The position numbers and the translations under genes were made by a program. A DNA stretch of 64,000 nucleotides, taken from positions 79,453 through 143,452 of the forward strand of contig NZ_JAAKZV010000002.1 in the NCBI RefSeq assembly GCF_011044975.1, written 5' to 3'. The notes under the pieces are model-generated. The model saw only the letters and a program-made list of their open reading frames with translations. It was not told the origin of the DNA and ran no database searches. Below, in pieces: positions 26,625 to 34,899 of the stretch. Each line of letters begins with the position of its first letter. Position 1 is the stretch's first letter. The stretch comes from Streptomyces coryli (GTDB lineage: Bacteria; Actinomycetota; Actinomycetes; Streptomycetales; Streptomycetaceae).

Positions 26625-26636
26625 GTAATCGATTGC
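26625..26636. promoter_or_regulatory. LacI operator candidate 2
   Basis: GTAATCGATTGC matches operator 1 at 11 of 12 positions. It lies 15 bp before the BtpA-like gene, next to its Shine-Dalgarno, well placed to repress the operon. Confidence 0.6.
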
Positions 26637-26650
26637 GTAAAGGTGGCCCG

Positions 26651-27535
26651 ATGACGACGTCCGGGAGTACAAGCGGCCTTGGGGTCTTCCCGCCCCGACC
26701 GAACGCGATCAAGGAGCTGTTCGGAACTCCGCAGGTCGTCATCGGTGTGGTGCACCTGCCGCCGCTGCCCGGCAGCCCGCACTACAAGGGCGTCCCGCTG
26801 GACGAGATCTGCGCCTTCGCGGTCGAGGAGGCGCGGGCCTATCTGGAGGGCGGCTGCCACGGGCTGATCGTGGAGAACCACTGGGACATCCCGTTCCTCA
26901 AACCGGGCGAACACGGTTATGAGACCTCGGCGGCGATGGCCGTGGTGACCGACCGGGTGCGGCACGCCGTGCTGGCGGGAGCCGGCGGCGGGCTCGGGGT
27001 CAGCGTGCTGTCCAACGCCGCCGAGTGCTCCACGGCCTCCGCCTGGTGCGGCGGCGCCGGATTCGTACGGGTCAACCAGTGGGCCAATGCCTATGTCGCC
27101 AACGAGGGCATCATCGAGGGCCAGTCGGCACACGCCACCCGCTACCGCAGCCGGATCGGTGCCGGCCCGGTCAAGGTCTTCGCCGATGTGCACGTCAAGC
27201 ACGGTTCGCACGCCATCGTCGCCGACCGCACGCTGGCCGAACAGACCGAGGACGCCGAGTTCTTCGGTGCCGATGTGCTGATCGCTACCGGCTCGCGGAC
27301 CGGTGACGCCGCATCGCTGGAGGAGGTCGAGGGCATATCCGCCCACACCACTCTGCCGGTGGTGATCGGCTCCGGTATCACCGCGGACAACATCGGCGGT
27401 CTGCTGCCGGCTTGCGACGGGGTGATCGTCGCGTCCTCGGTGAAGGACAACGGCCGCTGGTGGGGCCGGGTCGACCGGGCCAAGGTCCGCGAGCTGACCA
27501 CCGCGGCGGCCAAGGCCGGAGTGGTGCTCCCGTGA
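26651..27535 (+). CDS. BtpA/SgcQ family TIM-barrel protein
   Basis: The 294-residue protein reads KELFGTPQVVIGVVHLPPLP, GSPHYKGVPLDEICAFAVEE, GGCHGLIVENHWDIPFLKPG, VKVFADVHVKHGSHAIVADR and LPVVIGSGITADNIGGLLPA, the pattern of the BtpA family (PF03437). Cyanobacterial BtpA is linked to photosystem I; bacterial SgcQ relatives sit in sugar-metabolism operons, which fits here. It is the first gene of the LacI-controlled operon, with AAAGGTGG upstream. An aldolase-like or isomerase-like role on the imported compound is inference only. Confidence 0.82.
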   Translation: MTTSGSTSGLGVFPPRPNAIKELFGTPQVVIGVVHLPPLPGSPHYKGVPLDEICAFAVEEARAYLEGGCHGLIVENHWDIPFLKPGEHGYETSAAMAVVTDRVRHAVLAGAGGGLGVSVLSNAAECSTASAWCGGAGFVRVNQWANAYVANEGIIEGQSAHATRYRSRIGAGPVKVFADVHVKHGSHAIVADRTLAEQTEDAEFFGADVLIATGSRTGDAASLEEVEGISAHTTLPVVIGSGITADNIGGLLPACDGVIVASSVKDNGRWWGRVDRAKVRELTTAAAKAGVVLP

Positions 27536-28470
27536 TCGTCTTCTGCGGGTACGCCAACATCGACCTGACCGTCGGTGTGCCGGCGCTTCCCGCTCCCGGT
27601 GGCCGCGTGCAGGCGACCGCCGTCCGCCGGGGCCACGGTGGGATGGCCGCCAACGCCTCGGTGGCCGCAGCCCGCGCGGGGGCCGACGCGTGGTTCGCCG
27701 GTGTGGTCGGACCGGAGCCGCAGAGCACGGCGTTCCTCGCCGCGCTCGCCGCCGACGGGGTCCGTACCGACTGGACCGCTCGCACCGGCACCCTCACCAC
27801 CGCCGTCGTGCTGCTCACCCCGGACGGCGAACGGGCCGTCATCAGCCAGGACGACGAGCTGGACGCCGGGCACATCAGCCGTACGGTACGGGCCGCGCGC
27901 GCGGCCGGGGCCAACTGGCTCTACCTCGACGGCTACCGCTTTCCCGAGGCCGCCGACGTACTGGCCGAGGCAGCCGCCGACGCCCCGCCCGGGAGGCCGG
28001 GACCGGGCCTGGTGGTGGACCTCGACGGCTGCGACCGGGCGGAGGCGATGCGCACCGCGCTCTCCGCGGCCGATCACGCCGTCGTCGGCCGGCCACTGGC
28101 CGTCGCGCTGCTGGGCGGAGATCCGGACCTGGTCCGGGTCGCCGCCGACCTGGACGTCCATCTGATCGTGACCGACGGTTCGCGCGGCTGGACCCTGCTG
28201 ACCCCGGCCGGTGAACGCCACCACGGTCCGGCGATCGAGGTGGACACGGTCGACGCCACGGGGGCCGGAGACTGCTTCACCGGCGCATACTGCGCCGAAC
28301 TCGACCGGGGCCGGACCCCGTTGGAGGCGGCGCGCTTCGCCGCCGTCGCCGCCGGACTGTCCTGTACCCGGCGTGGTGCCCGTGACGGGCTGCCCGGTCG
28401 CCGGGACATCGACTCCTGGCTCTCGGACCACCCCACTCCCGAAACCCCGGAGCCGACCCGCACCAGGTAA
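27532..28470 (+). CDS. PfkB/ribokinase family carbohydrate kinase
   Basis: The GTG start at 27532 overlaps the previous stop (GTGA). The 312-residue protein has the PfkB signature 1 region (RVQATAVRRGHGGMAANASV) and signature 2 with the catalytic base in VDTVDATGAGDCFTGAYCAE, plus VISQDDELDAGHI and NWLYLDGYRF. It should phosphorylate the sugar or sugar-like ligand brought in by the ABC system encoded just downstream. Confidence 0.86.
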   Translation: MIVFCGYANIDLTVGVPALPAPGGRVQATAVRRGHGGMAANASVAAARAGADAWFAGVVGPEPQSTAFLAALAADGVRTDWTARTGTLTTAVVLLTPDGERAVISQDDELDAGHISRTVRAARAAGANWLYLDGYRFPEAADVLAEAAADAPPGRPGPGLVVDLDGCDRAEAMRTALSAADHAVVGRPLAVALLGGDPDLVRVAADLDVHLIVTDGSRGWTLLTPAGERHHGPAIEVDTVDATGAGDCFTGAYCAELDRGRTPLEAARFAAVAAGLSCTRRGARDGLPGRRDIDSWLSDHPTPETPEPTRTR

Positions 28471-28484
28471 GACAAGGAGAGCAG

Positions 28485-29495
28485 ATGCGCCAGAAAGTGA
28501 CGGCCGTGGTCGCGCTGAGCCTGCTGCTGACGACCGTCGGCTGCGACACCCAGGCCCGCCGCGAGATGGCGGCCGAGAAGAAGAGCGCCGAGCAGGGCCC
28601 GCCGCCGCCTGCGGAGGTCGCCCGCTCCTGTACCGTCCGCGGCCACGCTCCGAAGATCGGTATCGTGCCCATCAACCTCCAGGCGCTGTTCTTCAACCAG
28701 ATCAACACCGGCGCCCGGACCGTGGCCCGCAAGGCCGGGGTGAAGACCCAGATCGTCAACGGCAACGACGACTCCGCCACGCAGGCCAACGCCATCGACG
28801 ACCTGGTGGCCAACCACTACGACGCCATCATCGTGGACGCGGTCGACACCGAGGGCATCAGGCCCGCCATCCGCCGGGCCAAGGCGGCGGGCGTGCCGGT
28901 CGTCGCCGTGGACGCCACCGTCGACGACCCCGCGGTTTCGGTGCAGGTCGGCGTCGGCAACGCGGAGGGCGGCCGGCGGATCGGCGAGGCCCTGCTGAAG
29001 ACGGCCGGCAACCGCGGTGGGATCGGCATCGTCGGCGCGCTCAGCAGCACCATCCAGAACGAGCGGCAGAAAGGTTTCACCGACGCCGTCACCGCCAAGG
29101 GCATGAAGATCCAGAACGTGGTCGACGGCCGCAACATCCAGGAGAACGCCCAGACCGCCGCCGAGAACCTGCTCACCCGCGACCCCGACCTGAAGTACGC
29201 CTACGCCACCGGTGAACCCGCCCTGATCGGCCTGTCCGCCGCCGTGGTCGGCCAGAACCGCACCAAGAACGTCAAGGTCGTCGGATGGGACCTGTCCAGC
29301 CAGGCCGTCGACGGACTGCGGGCCGGCTGGATCACCGGCGTGCTGCAGCAGAACACCTTCCGGTTCGGCTACGAGGCCATGAACTCCGCGATCGACCTGG
29401 CCTGCGGCCGCACCGCCCGCAAGAACGTGCCCGTTCCCACCCAGCTGGTGACCCCGGACAACGTCAAGAACTACCTCTACTACCTGGAGAAGTGA
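28485..29495 (+). CDS. Ribose-type ABC substrate-binding lipoprotein
   Basis: The 336-residue protein has signal MRQKVTAVVALSLLLTTVGC with the lipobox cysteine at position 20. The RbsB-type fold follows: IGIVPINLQALFFNQINTGA, DDLVANHYDAIIVDAVDTEG, GVPVVAVDATVDDPAVSVQV, NERQKGFTDAVTAKG and NVKVVGWDLSSQAVDGLRAG. GGAGAG precedes the ATG. It would capture a monosaccharide or related compound for the ATPase and permease encoded next. Confidence 0.87.
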   Translation: MRQKVTAVVALSLLLTTVGCDTQARREMAAEKKSAEQGPPPPAEVARSCTVRGHAPKIGIVPINLQALFFNQINTGARTVARKAGVKTQIVNGNDDSATQANAIDDLVANHYDAIIVDAVDTEGIRPAIRRAKAAGVPVVAVDATVDDPAVSVQVGVGNAEGGRRIGEALLKTAGNRGGIGIVGALSSTIQNERQKGFTDAVTAKGMKIQNVVDGRNIQENAQTAAENLLTRDPDLKYAYATGEPALIGLSAAVVGQNRTKNVKVVGWDLSSQAVDGLRAGWITGVLQQNTFRFGYEAMNSAIDLACGRTARKNVPVPTQLVTPDNVKNYLYYLEK

Positions 29496-30262
29496 TGGGC
29501 GAGAGCGCGCTGGTCTCCCTGCGAGGAATCACCAAATCATTCGGCGCCGTCCGCTCGCTGCGCGGCGTCGACCTGACCCTGGCCCCAGGCGAGGTGCTCG
29601 GCCTGGTCGGCGACAACGGCGCCGGGAAGTCGACCCTGATGAAGGTCCTGGCCGGAGCGGTCCAGCACGACAGCGGGCAGATCTCCATCGACGGCCGTGA
29701 CGTCCGCTTCACCAGCCCCGCCGACGCCCGGCGCGAGCGGGTCGGCATCGTCTACCAGGACCTCGCCCTGTGCGACACCCTCGATGTGGCCAGCAACCTG
29801 TTCCTCGGCCGTGAACCACGCAAAGGCCCCTTCATCGACCGCGCGACGATGCATGCCCAAGCGGCCGAAACCCTCTCTGAACTGCACGTCCGGGTGAAAT
29901 CCACCTACCAGGAGATCGGCGAGCTGTCCGGAGGACAGCGGCAGGCCGTGGCGATCGCCCGTGCGGTGTCGTTCCGCCCGCGCGTACTGATCCTGGACGA
30001 ACCCACCGCCGCCCTCGCCGTCGCCGAGGTCCGGCAGGTGCTCAAGATGATCCGCGACGTCGCCGCCCAGGGCGTCGGCGTCATCCTGATCACCCACCGG
30101 CTGCAGGACCTGTTCGAGGTCTGCGACCGGATCACCGTGATGTACGAGGGCCGCAGCGTCGAGGACGCCTCGATCTCCGATCTCGACATCGAACGGCTCG
30201 TCGCCATGATCACCCGATCCGGCGCCACGAACGGCGGGCCCGGCACCCAGGAGGTGGCCTGA
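29495..30262 (+). CDS. Ribose-type ABC transporter ATP-binding protein (single NBD)
   Basis: The ATG at 29495 overlaps the TGA of the binding protein. The 255-residue protein has Walker A GDNGAGKST, signature LSGGQRQAVAIARA, Walker B VLILDEPTAAL and the H-loop LITHRL. It has only one nucleotide-binding domain, unlike RbsA with two, so it belongs to the FrcA/XylG-like half-size group and presumably works as a dimer. The context makes it the motor of the adjacent permease. Confidence 0.88.
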   Translation: MGESALVSLRGITKSFGAVRSLRGVDLTLAPGEVLGLVGDNGAGKSTLMKVLAGAVQHDSGQISIDGRDVRFTSPADARRERVGIVYQDLALCDTLDVASNLFLGREPRKGPFIDRATMHAQAAETLSELHVRVKSTYQEIGELSGGQRQAVAIARAVSFRPRVLILDEPTAALAVAEVRQVLKMIRDVAAQGVGVILITHRLQDLFEVCDRITVMYEGRSVEDASISDLDIERLVAMITRSGATNGGPGTQEVA

Positions 30263-30263
30263 G

Positions 30264-31283
30264 ATGAGCGCCGACACCGCGATACGCACCACCGCCGTAC
30301 TGGGCCGGCCGCCGGGCCGCTGGCAGCGCGCCAACAAGGCCACCCTGGCCATGCTCGGCGTGGCGGTCGCGCTCTTCCTCGGCTTCGGCATCGCCGCCCC
30401 CAACTTCCTGACCTTCACCAATCTGGCCAACCTGGCCACCCAGGTGGCGATCACCCTGATCGTGGCGGTTGCCATGACCTTCGTGATCAGTACCGGGCAG
30501 ATCGATCTGTCCGTGGGCTCGATCCTCGCGTTCACCGCCACCTGCACCGCCGAGATGCTGCAATCCGGCTGGGACTCCTCCGTGGTGATCGTCGTGGCGC
30601 TGCTCGCCGGGCTCTTCTGGGGCGCCGTCAACGGATGGCTGTCGGCGTATCAGAAGATCCCCCCGTTCATCGTCACCCTCGCCACCATGTCGGTCGTCCG
30701 CGGTCTGGCACAGCTGTGGACCAAGGGGTTCTCCGTCCCCGTCGACGCCCGGCTCTTCGTCGCCAAGCTCGGCGACGCCTCCTTCCTCGGGCTGTCCGCA
30801 CTGGCCTGGATCGCCCTGGCCACGGTCGCCGTCGGAGCGGTCCTGCTGTCGAAACTGCCGTTCGGCACCCACGTCAACGGCATCGGCTCCCAGGAGGAGT
30901 CGGTACGACGGGCGGGGGTGAACACCGCCCGGATCAAGATGATCACCTTGATGCTGACCGGCGTGGCCGCCGGTCTCGCCGGGCTGCTCACCGCGGCCAG
31001 GCTCGGCTCCGGCTCCGCCAACTCCGGACAGGGCTTCGAACTCACCGTGATCGCCGCGGTCGTGCTCGGTGGCACCAATCTGTTCGGCGGCCGGGGCACC
31101 GTGCTCGGCACCGTCATCGGCGCCCTCATCACCGGAGTCATCGCCAACGGCCTCAACCTGCTGGGTGTGAGCCCGTTCCTCACCCCCATCGTCACCGGAC
31201 TCGTGCTGCTCGCCGCGATCTGGTTCAACCTGCGCGGCCGGGCGATGGCCGACCTGTTCGCCCATTGGACGGGCCGCTCATGA
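30264..31283 (+). CDS. Ribose-type ABC transporter permease (RbsC-like)
   Basis: The 339-residue membrane protein has 8-10 hydrophobic segments and the BPD_transp_2 blocks MTFVISTGQIDLSVGSILAF, NGWLSAYQKIPPFIVTLATM, GSQEESVRRAGVNTARIKMI and AAVVLGGTNLFGGRGTVLGT. It completes the importer of the LacI-controlled operon. Its stop overlaps the start of the hydrolase gene (ATGA). Confidence 0.88.
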   Translation: MSADTAIRTTAVLGRPPGRWQRANKATLAMLGVAVALFLGFGIAAPNFLTFTNLANLATQVAITLIVAVAMTFVISTGQIDLSVGSILAFTATCTAEMLQSGWDSSVVIVVALLAGLFWGAVNGWLSAYQKIPPFIVTLATMSVVRGLAQLWTKGFSVPVDARLFVAKLGDASFLGLSALAWIALATVAVGAVLLSKLPFGTHVNGIGSQEESVRRAGVNTARIKMITLMLTGVAAGLAGLLTAARLGSGSANSGQGFELTVIAAVVLGGTNLFGGRGTVLGTVIGALITGVIANGLNLLGVSPFLTPIVTGLVLLAAIWFNLRGRAMADLFAHWTGRS

Positions 31284-32335
31284 GCGGCCCTTCCCCCCGC
31301 ACCGTGACCACGGTGACCGGGCCCGTTCCCACCACCGGGCTCGGCCTCACCCTCACCCATGAGCATCTGGGCAACGACGTCCGCAAAGCCGTCACCACTC
31401 CGCCCGACCCCCGGCTCGGTCATCTGCGCGACGCCCGCACCACACCCGAACTGGCCTGGCTGCTGCGCGACTGGCCCTATGCCTGCCTCGACCACTGTGT
31501 GCTCGACGACGCCGAAGCGATGCTGGCCGATCTGCGCGCGTTCGCCGCCGCCGGGGGCGGCACGATCGTCGACGTCACCCCGGCCGGACCGGGCCGCGAC
31601 CCGGCGGCGCTGCGCGCGTTCTCCGAGGACACCGGCGTACGGGTGGTTATGGGCAGCGGCTGGTACCTGGAGCCGTATCATCCCCGGCCGCTGTCACCGG
31701 CGGACGAGCGCCCGCTTGCCGTCGCACTGCTGGCCGAGTTCGCCGAGGGAGCCGAGTCCACCGGGATCCGGCCGGGCGTCATCGGCGAGATCGGCGTCTC
31801 CCCGCGGTTCACCGAGGGCGAGCACACCGCGCTGCGCGCCGCCGCGCGCGCCCAGCGCGACACCGGTGTCCCTCTGTACGTCCATCTGCCCGGCTGGCAG
31901 CGCCGCGCCCATGAGGTCCTCGACCTGGTACTGGGCGAGTACGGGGTGGCGCCGGCCGCCGTGGTGCTGTGCCATATGGACCCCTCGCACGCCGACCCGG
32001 ACTATCAGCGGTCGGTGGCCGACCGCGGCGTCTGGCTCGAATTCGACATGGTCGGCATGCCGTTCCGCTACCCCGGCGAGGGGCAGTCCCCGGCACCCCA
32101 CGAAACCGCGCGCGCCATCGCCGGGCTCATCGCCCGCGGACACGGCGACCGGCTGCTGCTCAGCCACGATGTGTTCCTCAAGAGCATGCTCACCGCCTAC
32201 GGCGGCAACGGCTTCCGCTACGTACCCGAGCTGTTTCTCCCACGCCTCGTCGAAGAGGGCGTGGCCCGGCAGCCCGCCATGGAGCTGCTGCACACCAATC
32301 CGGCCCGGCTGTTCGAGCACGCCGCCGCGCCCTGA
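31280..32335 (+). CDS. Phosphotriesterase-family metal-dependent hydrolase
   Basis: The 351-residue protein has the PTE metal motif THEHLG (H27, H29). The bridging position is GVIGEIGVSPRFTEGE, with Glu where PTE has carboxylated Lys, as I recall for PHP-type homologues. Further ligand histidines lie in LYVHLPGWQRRAHEV and VVLCHMDPSHADPDYQ, and the catalytic Asp in LLLSHDVFLK. Most members are lactonases or act on phospho-sugar-like esters, not true phosphotriesterases. In this operon a lactone or ester derived from the imported sugar is plausible. Translation is coupled to the permease gene. Confidence 0.85.
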   Translation: MSGPSPRTVTTVTGPVPTTGLGLTLTHEHLGNDVRKAVTTPPDPRLGHLRDARTTPELAWLLRDWPYACLDHCVLDDAEAMLADLRAFAAAGGGTIVDVTPAGPGRDPAALRAFSEDTGVRVVMGSGWYLEPYHPRPLSPADERPLAVALLAEFAEGAESTGIRPGVIGEIGVSPRFTEGEHTALRAAARAQRDTGVPLYVHLPGWQRRAHEVLDLVLGEYGVAPAAVVLCHMDPSHADPDYQRSVADRGVWLEFDMVGMPFRYPGEGQSPAPHETARAIAGLIARGHGDRLLLSHDVFLKSMLTAYGGNGFRYVPELFLPRLVEEGVARQPAMELLHTNPARLFEHAAAP

Positions 32336-32381
32336 CCACGCCCCACCTTTCCACTTACTTCCCGTTACGAAGGAGCACCCT

Positions 32382-33128
32382 GTGAGCCGCGTCCTGATCG
32401 CCGGTGAGAGCTGGATCTCCCAGTCCACACACATCAAGGGGGTCGACTCGTTCACCACCAGCGCCTATGTGACCGGAGTCGAGCCGTTGCGCCGCGCGCT
32501 GGAGGGCCGCGGGCACGAGGTCACGCACCTGCCCGCGCATCTGGTACCCGGGCAGTTCCCGGGCGACGCCGAGGCGCTCGCCCGCTACGACGTCGTCGTC
32601 CTCTCCGACATCGGGGCGAACTCCCTCCAGCTCTCTCCCGAGGTGTTCGAGCGGGGCACACCGGGGGCCGACCGGATCGAGGCACTGCGCGGATGGGTCG
32701 GCGACGGCGGCGGGCTGCTGATGGTCGGCGGCTATCTCTCCTTCACCGGTTTCGAGGGCAAGGCCGCCTACCGCAACACTGCGCTGCACGAGGTGCTGCC
32801 GGTCGAGCTGCTGCCCGAGGACGACCGCGTCGAACTCCCGGCGGGCGGCCGCCCGTCGGCTGTCGACGCAGGCCATCCCGCCCTCGGCGGGGTGACCGGC
32901 GAATGGCCACCGCTGCTCGGCTACAACCGCGTCCGGCCACGTCCGGGCACCGAGGTCCTGGCCACCTTGGCCGGCGACCCCCTGGTGGCGGTGGCCGTGT
33001 ACGGCGCGGGGCGGTCGGCGGTGTTCACCTCCGACTGCTCCCCGCACTGGGCGCCCCCAGCGTTCTGTGAGCGGTGGGACGGCTACGCCCGGGTCTTCGG
33101 CGGCCTCGTCGAATGGCTCTCCCGGTGA
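32382..33128 (+). CDS. Class I glutamine amidotransferase-like (ThuA/GATase1-like) protein
   Basis: GAAGGAG precedes the GTG at 32382. The 248-residue protein begins VSRVLIAGESWISQSTHIKG and includes YDVVVLSDIGANSLQLSPEV, LRGWVGDGGGLLMVGGYLSF and a tail FTSDCSPHWAPPAFCERWDG. This resembles the cytoplasmic GATase1-like proteins found in sugar operons. The GGYLSF position lacks the usual nucleophilic cysteine of true amidotransferases, so it may be non-catalytic or use other chemistry. It is co-operonic with the hydrolase and TenA genes. Confidence 0.72.
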   Translation: MSRVLIAGESWISQSTHIKGVDSFTTSAYVTGVEPLRRALEGRGHEVTHLPAHLVPGQFPGDAEALARYDVVVLSDIGANSLQLSPEVFERGTPGADRIEALRGWVGDGGGLLMVGGYLSFTGFEGKAAYRNTALHEVLPVELLPEDDRVELPAGGRPSAVDAGHPALGGVTGEWPPLLGYNRVRPRPGTEVLATLAGDPLVAVAVYGAGRSAVFTSDCSPHWAPPAFCERWDGYARVFGGLVEWLSR

Positions 33129-33751
33129 GCCGGTCCGAGCGGCTCCTTGGAGCCACCGCCCCGGTCATGGAACAAGCACTGCGCATGCGCTTCGTCACCG
33201 AGGTCACGGCCGGCACGATCAGCGACGCCGACTACGCCGACTACCTGGAGATCGAGGCTGCGTTCGTGGAGACGGCCACCCGGCTGCACGGACTGGCCGT
33301 GTGGGGAGCCCCGGACCGGACGGCGCTGGAGCGCAACGCCCGTGCCGTCCACGCGCTGACCACCACCCAGGCGGACTACTTCCGCGCCGCCCGCGCCGCC
33401 TGGCCCGTCCCCGCCCGGCCGGGCGCCGCCCGACGGGCCGAGGTGCTGTCGCGGTACGCGCTCGACGCGGCGCGGGAGGGCGGCTACCCGGCGGTGATGA
33501 CCATGCTGTTCGCGGCGGAGAGCCTCTACCTCACCTGGTGCACCCGGGCACACGAACGCGGCACCGTCCCCGACGGCGCAATGAGTGCCTGGGTGGCGCT
33601 CCACGCCGACCAGGCATTCCGGGACGGGGTACGGGCGCTTGCGGCGGAGGTCGACGCCCTCCCGGACGACATCCCCCAGGAGCGGCTGACCCGCTGGTTC
33701 ACCGGCATGCTGGAAGCGGAAATCGCCTTCCACGACGCGGTGTTCGGTTGA
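33125..33751 (+). CDS. TenA/thiaminase II family protein
   Basis: The GTG start at 33125 overlaps the previous stop (GTGA). The 208-residue helical protein shows the TenA pattern: RMRFVTEVTAGTISDADYAD, YLEIEAAFVETATRLHGLAV, FAAESLYLTWCTRAHERG and LTRWFTGMLEAEIAFHDAVF. Family members hydrolyse aminopyrimidines or thiamin, but operon-specific TenA paralogues with other substrates are known. Its place at the end of a sugar operon suggests a specialised amine or C-N hydrolase. Confidence 0.78.
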   Translation: MSRSERLLGATAPVMEQALRMRFVTEVTAGTISDADYADYLEIEAAFVETATRLHGLAVWGAPDRTALERNARAVHALTTTQADYFRAARAAWPVPARPGAARRAEVLSRYALDAAREGGYPAVMTMLFAAESLYLTWCTRAHERGTVPDGAMSAWVALHADQAFRDGVRALAAEVDALPDDIPQERLTRWFTGMLEAEIAFHDAVFG

Positions 33752-33802
33752 CCGGACCGCGGCGGGGCGAGATTAGCAAGGTGCAGCGGCCGTGGGCCCG
33801 GT

Positions 33803-34328
33803 ATGGGAGCGGGAGAACCGCTGCATGCCGGCAGGATTCACCGGGACGAGGAGCCTGCCGAAACGCGATACGCGCAGTCCGGCCTCGTCGAGGTGCAGTT
33901 CGCCGGGGCACTGATGAGCCTCGGCGCTCACCAACGTAGAACTCGGCAAGGGCGACGCCGATCGGGCGGCTGCAACAGCGCTGGAGATAGTCGACCCTGC
34001 CCAGGGCATGGCGTCCCAGTGGTTCGTGACCGCTTCCGGTCCGTACGGCAGACCCTCGCCAAGCATCGCGGAGGCGACCGAGGTCGTCTCGCCCGCGATG
34101 ACGACCGTGCGGCGGCCCTTGTCGCAGACGGGCGCGACCGCAACGGTGAGGAGCCCCCGGCATGCATATCCAGCTCTCGGCGGAGCTCGTCGTCCGCGAC
34201 TCGACCGGCCCCTGCCCGCCGTCACATCTGCTGGCCGCCTGAGCCCGCCGCCGCTCGCAGACCCGGTCACCGCGTTCGAGCGCGCCCTCAAAGAATCCGA
34301 CCGTGCGGCGGGTGCGCACGCTGCGTGA
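33803..34328 (+). pseudogene. Scattered regulator-like remnants
   Basis: Three protein-like pieces lie in different frames. DEEPAETRYAQSGLVEVQFA and VELGKGDADRAAATALEIVD look like a helical repeat tail of an XRE-type regulator. MHIQLSAELVVRDSTGPCPP is a short start-like piece at 34161. VTAFERALKESDRAAGAHAA ends at 34328. None makes a full gene. The stretch looks like decayed DNA at the edge of island 1. Confidence 0.3.
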
Positions 34329-34393
34329 TTGATGGCGGAAGTGCCGCCGTCACGGCGCCATCACGTGTACTCCACAACGAGACCCCCGCCTTA

Positions 34394-34462
34394 TGGGCAA
34401 AGCCGCTGGTCACCGTGTCGGGACGGCGGGATTTGAACCGACGACCCTCAACCCCCAGCCGG
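34394..34462 (-). repeat. tRNA-Pro 3' fragment (att-like site 2)
   Basis: Bases 34394-34439 are identical over 46 bp to 63811-63856, which covers the 3' end of the intact tRNA-Pro plus its downstream terminator arm. Similarity continues with several mismatches to about 34462. The 5' half of the tRNA is absent. It directly abuts a response-regulator frame that lacks its N-terminus, so recombination here probably cut that gene. Confidence 0.75.
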
Positions 34463-34893
34463 GTCGACCAGGGACCAGGGTGATCGTCCTCACCGGCACC
34501 GATGACCTCGAACTCGGTCAACAGGCCCTGATGGCTGGCGCTCACGGCTTCCTCACCAAGTCATCCGACCCGGCCGTTCTCGTCGCGCCTCTGCTCACCA
34601 TCGCCAGCGGTCTCTGCGTGCTCGAACGCGACATGGTCGACGCCTTGTTGGCCACGGCACGCAAGTCTCCCGGGCGAGCTCCTGGACAAGCTCTCCGCCC
34701 AGGAGCTGCAGCTTTGGGCCCTCCTTGCGCGGGGCGTGGATACAGCGACTTCGCCCAGCGCATGCTGGCCTCGGATCGCACCGCCAAGCGGATGATCTCA
34801 GCGCTACTCCGCAAGATCCACGCCACCAACAGAACCGAGGCCGCGGGCCTTACGGGCCGCTACGGCATCCTCGACGCCACGGTGGCGGACTGA
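34463..34893 (+). pseudogene. Truncated NarL/LuxR-type response regulator
   Basis: The frame enters within the receiver domain at VIVLTGTDDLELGQQALMAG and AHGFLTKSSDPAVLVAPLL. It should continue as a LuxR HTH, and indeed GELLDKLSAQELQLWALLAR is present but in another frame (about 34675-34750). The first frame resumes at FAQRMLASDRTAKRMISALL. Two compensating indels therefore scramble about 25 residues. The phospho-acceptor half is missing, replaced by the tRNA fragment. Confidence 0.6.
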
Positions 34894-34899
34894 TCGCGC

